5,033 nucleotides of DNA, taken from the NCBI GenBank assembly GCA_024230695.1, contig JAAERC010000632.1, forward strand, positions 1-5,033. The letters are read 5' to 3'. A program made the position numbers and the translations under genes. A model generated the notes under the pieces. It was not told the DNA's origin, ran no database searches, and was given only the letters and a program-made list of their open reading frames with translations. Source of the stretch: Candidatus Zixiibacteriota bacterium (GTDB lineage: Bacteria > Zixibacteria > MSB-5A5 > GN15 > PGXB01). Of this stretch, positions 1-5,033 are shown in pieces; within the stretch, counting starts at the first letter, position 1; every line of letters starts with the position of its first letter.

Positions 1-175
1 CGTCGGCTACAATATCTGGATACTCATTTTCTATTTGAAGTAATCGGTCGAATAAATTGTCATATTCTGCGTCAGTTATTTCAGGACTATCAAGAACATA
101 ATACATCCGGCTATGATAATTGATTTTATCAATCAGTTTTTCATATTCGTCCTGTATATGTGAAGGCATTGTCAT
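1..175 (-). CDS. ligA: NAD+-dependent DNA ligase, N-terminal fragment (cut by window edge)
   Basis: Only the first 58 codons are present; the frame runs off base 1. NAD+-dependent ligases seal nicks in replication and repair using NAD+ as AMP donor. The visible part is the N-terminal Ia domain, which in this family binds the nicotinamide mononucleotide half of NAD+. The motif YYVLDSPEITDAEYD (residues 25-39) matches the family hallmark: Y25, Y26, D35, Y38 and D39 align with E. coli LigA Y22, H23, D32, Y35 and D36. The next segment, LLQIENEYPDIV, fits the usual 'LxxLExxyPel' continuation. The start is either ATG at 175 or ATG at 169 (M3); neither has a clear Shine-Dalgarno. The gene lies 36 bases after the dnaE-like stop in the same direction, so co-transcription is likely but unproven. 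The catalytic lysine, OB, zinc-finger, HhH and BRCT parts lie outside the window. Confidence 0.93.
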   Translation of the reverse strand, partial: MTMPSHIQDEYEKLIDKINYHSRMYYVLDSPEITDAEYDNLFDRLLQIENEYPDIVAD

Positions 176-211
176 ATTAGAATAAAATATCCGATTGATT
201 CAAAGTCAACT

Positions 212-3196
212 TCAAATCCATTTAACCTCTTTTAGGCCGGTTGGGGCCGGGGAGATTTTATTGGCCACAATAACCGGGGTACCTTCTTCGCGGTTGAGGA
301 TACCTTCAACCCGAAGATATCGATAGGAGCGAATTATTTTGGCGTACCGGTTATAAGTATCGGGGAATAAAATCACCTCAAAGGTGTCATCGAGTGTTTC
401 GAAAGTCAAGAAAACCATCCATTGATTATGTTTTGTCTTAATTCGTTTGATATCTGCCCGCCATCCTGATATTGATATTGCCGATTTGTCCGGTTGCATA
501 AACAAATTATTCAAATCAATATTTATATAATTGGAAAAAAGAGTCAGCGGATGAAACGATGCCGAGAGTTTTAAAATATCTTTTTCCGCTTTAAAGATAT
601 CATACCTGTTAAATTGTCTTAATGATGGCAATGTTTTCATTTTGGGCGCTAAAACATCGTTACCAAAAAGATCACTTTTGCGACGTTTACCCTTATGTCC
701 CGAAAGGCGGTACATCCAGAAAAGTTTTGCCCGCGATGTTTCCAGTGAATCAAAAAAACCAACACGAATTAATTGCTCGGTTTCATGTTCTGAGATATTA
801 ATTCGTGAAATAAAATCAGCCAAACTGGAAAACGGTCGGTTTTGTTCAGCCTGATTTAAAACTTCATAGTTAATATCACGAACCCGATTCAATCCGAGAT
901 ATATTTTGTGGCTATGTAATAAATCGCGTTTTTCCGAATGATTTATATCGGGCGGTAAAACTGTGATCCCAAGCCGTCGGGCTTCGGCAACATAAACAGC
1001 CGCCCGGTAGTAACCACCGCCATTGCGAAGAACGGCCGTCAGGAAAACATCCGGGTAGTGTGTCTTGAAGTAGGCCGATTGCAAGGCGAGAAAGCCATAG
1101 GTGGCGGCATGAGCCTTACAGAATCCAAATGCGGCAAATTGCCGTAACTGTTTTAGGATATTAACAGCGGTATTTCTTGCTACTCCGTTTTTTCTGGCAC
1201 CGTCTAAAAATCGTTTTTCCAGTTTTTTCTTTTCTCTTTTTTTTCGTTTTTTAGTAATAGCCCGGCGCAACAAATCAGAAGCCGGGAGATTAAACCCGGC
1301 GATATTTTGGGCTGCCAAAATCACTTGTTCCTGATAAATAAAAACTCCAAATGTCTCTTTTAATATTTTGGATAGTTTTTGATGCGGGTATTTGGTTATT
1401 TCTTTGCCGTGAAATCTATTAAGAAAAATCTTTTTCATACCTGACTCCGATGCTCCCGGGCGAATCAACGCCAATGCCAGAGTGATATCATTTAATTCTT
1501 TTGGCGCCAGATCTTGAAGTAAGGCGCGCAATCCGGGTGATTCGATTTGAAAGACACCGATTGTTTTACCACTCTGAAGTAATTTGAATGTTTTCTTATC
1601 GTTTTGAGGAATGGCGAAGTTTGCCCCTTTTATTTTTCTAACTTCCTTATAACAATCGGCGATTACGGCCAATCCCCGTTGTCCAAGGATATCTATTTTA
1701 ACCAATCCAATTTTTTCGGCCTGATACATGTCGCATTGGGTGATCACTATTCCTTTGGTGGCTTGTTCCAGTGGGATATAATCGGTCAGCGGTTCGGGTG
1801 TAATGACAATTCCTCCGGAATGAATCCCAAGATGACGAGGCAGGCCATTTAGTTTTTGAGCCATCTGTAGAATAATCTGACACTTTTCATCTCCGATCTC
1901 TTTTGCTGTTTCAGAGATGATCGTATCAAATTTATTTGTTTGATGTCCCATAACCATTCGTGGCAGAGATTTTGTCAGAACGTTTATTTCATCGGGGGAT
2001 AATCCATAGGCTTTGGCGGTTTCTCTGACCGCCATGCGTGGTCGAAAATGTGTATAGGTCGCCATCATGGCAACATGTTCCCGACCATATTTTTTATAGA
2101 CATAATCAAGGACATCATCGCGGTAACGCCAGTCGATATCAAGATCGATATCGGGGCAATCGCTGCGAGCCTCATTGAGAAACCGTTCAAAATAAAGATT
2201 CTCTTTTATCGGATCGACCTCAGTGATCCCCAGACTGTATGATACCAGTGATCCGGCCGCCGATCCTCGTCCCACCGCGGCAATATTCTGGCGGCGACAG
2301 TACCGAACAATATCTCCGACTATCAGAAAATAATCAATAAAACCGGTTTTTTTGATGACCGATAACTCATATTCCAGCCGCGCGAAATAAAATCCCGACG
2401 GGTCACTGACCCGCTTTTTTAATCCAGAGATAGCATCTCTCTTCAGTTGTTCGAGATGATTACTGTCTATTTGAATATTGGGTAATATATTTTTTCGCTC
2501 AGGGAATTTTAACAAAGATTGTTCAATGATTTCCCGGCTTCCATCGATAGCCTTGGGAAATGAGTCATAGAATTTATTGTACCATTCCTGTTCTTTTAAA
2601 AATTCTTCCTTGTCCGCAGTCTTAGAATCCGAGATATTTTCAAGAATATCTCCTTCTTTGATGGCGCAGAGAAGTCGATGTGTTTTATAATCATTTTTTT
2701 GAAGAAAGCTGATTTGCGGACAGGCGGCGGTTTTGAATTTATATTTTTGTGCAAAGCGGTATGTTTTTGCCGGGTTGTTGTCTCCGATTTGAATATAGAA
2801 TTTGTCACCAAAGATACTTTTTAATTTATTCGCATGCTCTGTTTTACTTATCAGACAAATAATATTATCTTTATATTTCTTAATTGTTTCAACCGATGGC
2901 GGAGTCTCTAACTGATATTCAGTAACAAGTCGTGAGAGATTCTTAAAACCTTGATGGTTCTGACAGATCAATGTCAACTCACCTATTTTGGTTGTTAAGA
3001 TAACCCCGATTATTGGTTTGATGTTTAAATCTAAAGCGGCGTAATAGGTATCATAACATCCATATAGATTATTATTATCGGCCAGCAAGAATGCACGGTA
3101 GTCGTATTGATTGGCATGTTGGACTATCTTTTCGGGCGATGCGGTTCCATACAGTAGTGAAAAACTACTGCGAAAGGCCGGGAGTACGTAATTCAT
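212..3196 (-). CDS. dnaE2: DNA polymerase III alpha subunit, short error-prone DnaE2/ImuC-like type
   Basis: C-family DNA polymerase of 994 aa from the ATG at 3196. An in-frame GTG at 3208 would give 998 aa, but it sits inside the Shine-Dalgarno AAAGGTG, so the ATG is preferred. Domains in order: PHP-like, residues 1-195; palm and thumb, about 260-545, with GRGSAAGS (309-316) and catalytic D351 and D353 in PDIDLDID plus D502 in VKIDILG; fingers, about 550-770, with FQIESPGL, YQEQV and GFCKAHA; HhH region, about 765-820; OB fold, about 907-985. The PHP metal ligands are lost: the usual HxHSxFS is AFRSSFS and TDHD is ADNN, so no metal-dependent proofreading is expected. The protein ends just after the OB fold, lacking the tau-binding tail of E. 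coli DnaE (about 1160 aa). 'CPDIDLDIDWRYRDDVLDYVY' and 'RNGGGYYRAAVYVAEARR' resemble accessory DnaE2-type enzymes. It overlaps dinB by 32 bases, implying a joint lesion-bypass role. The alternative is another minor clade such as DnaE3; the family is certain, the subclade is inferred. Confidence 0.93.
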   Translation of the reverse strand: MNYVLPAFRSSFSLLYGTASPEKIVQHANQYDYRAFLLADNNNLYGCYDTYYAALDLNIKPIIGVILTTKIGELTLICQNHQGFKNLSRLVTEYQLETPPSVETIKKYKDNIICLISKTEHANKLKSIFGDKFYIQIGDNNPAKTYRFAQKYKFKTAACPQISFLQKNDYKTHRLLCAIKEGDILENISDSKTADKEEFLKEQEWYNKFYDSFPKAIDGSREIIEQSLLKFPERKNILPNIQIDSNHLEQLKRDAISGLKKRVSDPSGFYFARLEYELSVIKKTGFIDYFLIVGDIVRYCRRQNIAAVGRGSAAGSLVSYSLGITEVDPIKENLYFERFLNEARSDCPDIDLDIDWRYRDDVLDYVYKKYGREHVAMMATYTHFRPRMAVRETAKAYGLSPDEINVLTKSLPRMVMGHQTNKFDTIISETAKEIGDEKCQIILQMAQKLNGLPRHLGIHSGGIVITPEPLTDYIPLEQATKGIVITQCDMYQAEKIGLVKIDILGQRGLAVIADCYKEVRKIKGANFAIPQNDKKTFKLLQSGKTIGVFQIESPGLRALLQDLAPKELNDITLALALIRPGASESGMKKIFLNRFHGKEITKYPHQKLSKILKETFGVFIYQEQVILAAQNIAGFNLPASDLLRRAITKKRKKREKKKLEKRFLDGARKNGVARNTAVNILKQLRQFAAFGFCKAHAATYGFLALQSAYFKTHYPDVFLTAVLRNGGGYYRAAVYVAEARRLGITVLPPDINHSEKRDLLHSHKIYLGLNRVRDINYEVLNQAEQNRPFSSLADFISRINISEHETEQLIRVGFFDSLETSRAKLFWMYRLSGHKGKRRKSDLFGNDVLAPKMKTLPSLRQFNRYDIFKAEKDILKLSASFHPLTLFSNYINIDLNNLFMQPDKSAISISGWRADIKRIKTKHNQWMVFLTFETLDDTFEVILFPDTYNRYAKIIRSYRYLRVEGILNREEGTPVIVANKISPAPTGLKEVKWI
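1218..1252 (-). other. Poly-A-rich coding tract in dnaE2 (Lys/Arg cluster)
   Basis: The coding strand has runs of A6, A8 and A6 within 35 bases, encoding KKRKKREKKK (residues 649-658) in the fingers region after LLRRAIT. The A8 run (1237-1244) contains the A AAA AAA slippery pattern in the zero frame. It is a likely hotspot for replication or transcription slippage. A -1 shift would add about 25 basic codons and then stop. The tract is directly visible; any slippage is inferred. Confidence 0.6.
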
Positions 3197-4379
3197 AACC
3201 GTTATCACCTTTATTGTAGCGCTGTGAAAGTGAGAAGGTTCGTCCGGTCATAAGAGAAAAGAAACCGGTGCGACTACGAACCGAATCGAGGCCCTTAAGG
3301 AGTTTTTTATCTTTTTCGACTTTGTCATTTAGAAGCGATTCATTGTCGGCATAGTTTTTTAGATTATATAATGTGACACCAACCAAACGAATACCGACTC
3401 GCCGGGTGAAAAGAGATTGAAACATTTTTTCAATTTTGGGGAATATTTTGCTTTCATCATTTGATGCCGGTGTAATCCGATGAGTTCCTTCGATTGTCTG
3501 AAAATCAGCATAGCGGAACTTTATTTTTATCGCCGCCGCTTGTTTGGATAGAGTCCGTAATTTGGCGGTAGCTCGCTCCAGAAGATAATAATAATGCGAT
3601 AAAAGTTCAGTATGGCTTGAGATATCATCGGCAAACCCGGTTTCACGATTGACCGACCGGATCGCTTTATAATCACGAAGTGGGATACCATCAAGACCCT
3701 TACTGTAAGACGACATCTTCAGGCCATTGATTCCAAATATCTGTTTGAGGTATTCCTCCGGCACTTCTGATAATTGTCCGGCGGTTCGGATACCCATCTC
3801 ATGTAATACTTTTTCGGTTTTATATCCGATCCCGGGAATTTTACGAATCGGCAGATTTTTGAAAAACGGTTTTATTTTTTCGGGGGTAAGAATAGTCAGA
3901 CCCATTGGTTTATTAAAATCGGAGGCGATTTTGGCGGCGACTTTACCGGGCGCGATCCCAATTGAGGTTGACAGTGATAATTTTCTCAAAACTTCCTGTT
4001 GTAATTTTTGCGCCAATGATTCGGCTTCTTTATGATTATGTAATATTCCGCCGATTTCAAGACAGGCTTCATCCTGTGAGATTTTGTCAAGTGCCGGGGA
4101 GTAGTTATAGAGAATATCATACAACTGCTCGGAATAATATTGATAGCGGTTAAAATCACCTTTTAGAAAAACGCCGTTTGGAATCAGTTGCGCCGCTTTA
4201 TAAAGCGAGGTCCCGGTACGAACCCCCAGCGCCCGTGCTTCATAGCTGGGGCAGGCCACTACCCCCCGCTCACCTTTAAGGCCGCCTACCATCACCGGAC
4301 GCCCAATGAGAGCGGAATTTATGGCTTGTTCGACTGACGCAAAAAAAGCATCAACATCTATATATAAATAAAGTGGCAC
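3165..4379 (-). CDS. dinB: DNA polymerase IV (Y-family translesion polymerase DinB)
   Basis: A 404-aa Y-family polymerase that copies past damaged template bases with low fidelity and no proofreading. The palm begins YIDVDAFFASVEQ; D8 and the SQDEA motif (D103, E104) are the catalytic metal ligands and fall at the same numbers as in E. coli DinB. F13 matches the steric gate that excludes ribonucleotides. SYEAR (45-49) and SDFNKP with K157 are the conserved nucleotide-contacting and palm motifs. A thumb helix-hairpin-helix, IPGIGYKTEKVL, is at 181-192. The little finger runs from about 240 to 340, starting SVNRETGF. The tail has the usual LDSVRSRTGF element (364-373), but the place of the clamp motif QLSLF holds NESLL (346-350). 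The start is GTG at 4379, 6 bases after AGGAG; no ATG fits. The catalytic residues are intact, so this is not a dead ImuB, although it sits where ImuB does beside dnaE2. The stop lies inside the start of the downstream polymerase gene. Confidence 0.96.
   Translation of the reverse strand: MPLYLYIDVDAFFASVEQAINSALIGRPVMVGGLKGERGVVACPSYEARALGVRTGTSLYKAAQLIPNGVFLKGDFNRYQYYSEQLYDILYNYSPALDKISQDEACLEIGGILHNHKEAESLAQKLQQEVLRKLSLSTSIGIAPGKVAAKIASDFNKPMGLTILTPEKIKPFFKNLPIRKIPGIGYKTEKVLHEMGIRTAGQLSEVPEEYLKQIFGINGLKMSSYSKGLDGIPLRDYKAIRSVNRETGFADDISSHTELLSHYYYLLERATAKLRTLSKQAAAIKIKFRYADFQTIEGTHRITPASNDESKIFPKIEKMFQSLFTRRVGIRLVGVTLYNLKNYADNESLLNDKVEKDKKLLKGLDSVRSRTGFFSLMTGRTFSLSQRYNKGDNGYELRTPGLSQ
3206..3212 (-). 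promoter_or_regulatory. Ribosome binding site of the dnaE2-like gene
   Basis: AAAGGTG on the minus strand lies 9 bases before the ATG at 3196. It decides the start: the alternative GTG (3206-3208) is the last three bases of this site and has no good site of its own. The element lies within the dinB coding region, so ribosomes finishing dinB pass over it, which favours translational coupling. Confidence 0.7.
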
Positions 4380-4381
4380 AA

Positions 4382-4415
4382 TAATCTCCTTGCTCCAATA
4401 AACGACAGGAGATTA
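4382..4415 (-). promoter_or_regulatory. Inverted repeat burying the dinB ribosome binding site
   Basis: On the minus strand TAATCTCCT (4407-4415) and AGGAGATTA (4382-4390) are perfect 9-base inverted arms around a 16-base loop. The 3' arm contains the dinB Shine-Dalgarno AGGAG, 6 bases before the GTG start. In mRNA the stem would hide the site. The loop carries a second GGAG just before the 3' arm (GGAGCAAGGAG), so a partial alternative pairing exists. No T-run follows, so it is not an intrinsic terminator. It could act as a translational switch or as a DNA operator. The structure is seen in the sequence; the regulatory role is inferred. Confidence 0.6.
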
Positions 4416-4424
4416 AAATTGAAT

Positions 4425-4444
4425 ATCACATTTGAATCACATTT
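4425..4444. repeat. Short direct repeat upstream of dinB
   Basis: The 9-mer ATCACATTT occurs at 4425-4433 and again at 4436-4444, an 11-base period, about one DNA helical turn. The pair lies in the only sizeable intergenic spacer, between the stop of the unknown gene and dinB. Same-face spacing fits a pair of operator half-sites, but two copies of an A/T-rich 9-mer are weak evidence. The dinB promoter may be nearby; no convincing -35/-10 pair could be assigned. Confidence 0.4.
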
Positions 4445-4448
4445 AGGA

Positions 4449-4997
4449 TTACGCGCAGTCGGGGATACGTAGAGGAGTTTTATGAATCAAATGGCGCCAT
4501 GAGGCGATCTTTTGGCCAGCCATATCATCAATAATATCGGTCACCCAAATAGCGGTTAAAAAGCCGGATGATGTTACCTGGGCAATAAGATTTTTGGCCA
4601 GATAGATATTATGTTTGGCCGGTTGATTGTCAAATAAAATAAGAAGATGTTTCTTGCCTTTATCGCAGAAAACTTTTGGGTCGATCAACGATTTTCTAAA
4701 ATCCAAAAATCTTGCTTCATCAGAATCGGCTATCTCCGGGGGAACAAAATCATTTTTGATATTCCATCTGCGCCGGGGAATATTTACTTCAATAAATATT
4801 AATCGTCCGGCACGATCAAAATGAAGTGAGACTGTATCGGAGTCGAGATATGAGTAAAACCGTTTCTGATTACTGGGGTATTCGACCGGCAGGTATAAAG
4901 ATTCCTCTTCAAGCTGATAAAAACCCCGACCAGAGGGAATCTTTCCCTTTTGACTGGCCGGGGTTCTTGTTTGTATTTCCGGGGTCGTGATCGACAT
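4449..4997 (-). CDS. Hypothetical protein, unrecognised family, upstream of dinB
   Basis: An open frame of 182 codons from ATG at 4997 to TAA. I do not recognise the family. Residues 1-24 are rich in T, P and S and look disordered. From residue 25 the composition is that of a folded soluble protein: an aromatic segment (RGFYQLEEESLYLPVEY), a beta-like stretch DTVSLHFDRAGRLIFIEV (54-71) followed by the basic PRRRW, a strand HLLILFD (117-123), and a C-terminal AIWVTDIIDDMAGQKIASWR (149-168). There is no signal peptide, membrane helix, Walker A or cysteine cluster, so it is not a RecA-like ImuA. The start is uncertain: there is no Shine-Dalgarno before the ATG, the frame stays open to the window edge, and no ATG, GTG or TTG occurs between the internal hairpin and the apparent core. 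Its stop lies 69 bases before dinB on the same strand, so a functional link to lesion bypass is possible but unproven. Confidence 0.7.
   Translation of the reverse strand: MSITTPEIQTRTPASQKGKIPSGRGFYQLEEESLYLPVEYPSNQKRFYSYLDSDTVSLHFDRAGRLIFIEVNIPRRRWNIKNDFVPPEIADSDEARFLDFRKSLIDPKVFCDKGKKHLLILFDNQPAKHNIYLAKNLIAQVTSSGFLTAIWVTDIIDDMAGQKIASWRHLIHKTPLRIPDCA
4917..4965 (-). terminator. Terminator-like hairpin inside the start of the unknown gene
   Basis: On the minus strand AACCCCGGCCAG (4954-4965) pairs with CTGGTCGGGGTT (4922-4933) in a 12-bp stem with one G-U pair. Inside it AGGGA (4944-4948) pairs with TCCCT (4934-4938) around a 5-base loop. TTTTTAT (4917-4923) follows the stem directly. This is the layout of a Rho-independent terminator for leftward transcription. 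The T-run on the other strand is interrupted (TTCTTGTTTGT), so the orientation is clear. It covers codons 11-27 of the predicted unknown protein, about 44 bases after a possible upstream stop at 5009. It may terminate an upstream gene, attenuate this one, or be coincidental. Confidence 0.6.
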
Positions 4998-5008
4998 ATC
5001 TTGTTGGC

Positions 5009-5033
5009 CTAATTCAGCTCTTTGAGTTTCTCC
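5009..5033 (-). CDS. Possible C-terminal tail of an upstream gene (partial)
   Basis: One minus-strand frame entering from the window edge reads EKLKELN followed by TAG at 5009-5011, a plausible charged C-terminus. It would end 11 bases before the ATG of the unknown gene and about 44 bases before the terminator-like hairpin, which is a normal position for a gene end. Seven codons are too few to prove coding or identify a product. The competing reading is that the frame of the unknown gene, also open here, continues upstream. Confidence 0.25.

Noticed and set aside
176..211. Possible ligA promoter: TTGACT at 204-209 and TATTCT at 179-184 on the minus strand
   Set aside because: The 19-base spacing is poor, the -10 match is weak, and the start codon would lie almost at the transcription start. 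A/T-rich spacers give such matches by chance.
233..255. GC-rich GGCC/CCGG repeats near the dnaE2 3' end, considered as a terminator
   Set aside because: Only 4-base complementary arms inside the coding sequence, and no T-run follows on the minus strand.
642..854. Plus-strand open frame of 70 codons, and similar ones at 1604-1852, 2048-2242, 3727-4035, 3962-4153 and 4627-4824
   Set aside because: All lie antisense to well-supported polymerase genes or the unknown gene, have no family resemblance, and have no ribosome sites or independent context.
1698..1883. Minus-strand open frames in a second frame at 1698-1883 and 2596-2811
   Set aside because: They fall wholly inside the dnaE2-like gene, whose frame is continuous and conserved through both places, so there is no sign of a frameshift.
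3165..4379. ImuB as identity of the Y-family protein
   Set aside because: Catalytic D8, D103 and E104 and the F13 steric gate are present, and the tail follows the DinB layout.
4380..4448. LexA-type operator before dinB
   Set aside because: CTGT occurs, but no ACAG follows at N8, and no GAAC-N4-GTTC is present. No known LexA consensus could be supported.
4449..4997. ImuA (RecA-like partner of ImuB/DnaE2) as identity of the upstream protein
   Set aside because: There is no Walker A, no RecA-like ATPase core, and the composition does not fit; only the position is suggestive.

Overview
The window is a compact bacterial locus with every gene on the minus strand. Reading in the direction of transcription, from the high-coordinate end down, the order is: (possibly the last codons of an unidentified gene), an unrecognised protein of about 182 aa, a Y-family DNA polymerase IV (DinB), a DnaE-type DNA polymerase III alpha subunit of the short DnaE2/ImuC-like kind, and the first 58 codons of an NAD+-dependent DNA ligase (LigA) cut by the window edge at base 1. 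There are no RNA genes, mobile elements or CRISPR arrays, and no gene-free stretch longer than about 70 bases.

Layout: 5009-5033 may hold the tail of an upstream gene. 4449-4997 is the unknown protein; its first codons contain a strong hairpin followed by a T-run that looks like an intrinsic terminator. 4380-4448 is a 69-base spacer with two direct repeats 11 bases apart and a perfect 9-bp inverted repeat that buries the dinB Shine-Dalgarno. 3165-4379 is dinB (GTG start). 212-3196 is the dnaE2-like gene, which starts 32 bases before the end of dinB and is probably translationally coupled to it. 176-211 is a short spacer, and 1-175 is the start of ligA.

Functionally the core is a translesion-synthesis cassette. 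The DnaE-like protein keeps the three catalytic aspartates of the C-family polymerase. It has lost the metal ligands of the N-terminal PHP domain and ends right after the OB fold, without the tau-binding tail of the replicative enzyme, which suggests a non-proofreading accessory polymerase. Its partner occupies the place of ImuB in imuA-imuB-dnaE2 mutasomes, but it is a DinB with an intact catalytic site rather than a dead ImuB, and no ImuA/RecA-like gene is visible. LigA downstream could seal the products, although it may simply be a neighbour.

Organism: a bacterium of moderate GC content (low-to-mid 40s percent by eye) with frequent GGCGG, CCGG and GATATC-like words. The architecture does not match the common proteobacterial or actinobacterial cassettes. 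An FCB-group or candidate-phylum environmental bacterium is possible, but this is a guess that the sequence alone does not settle.
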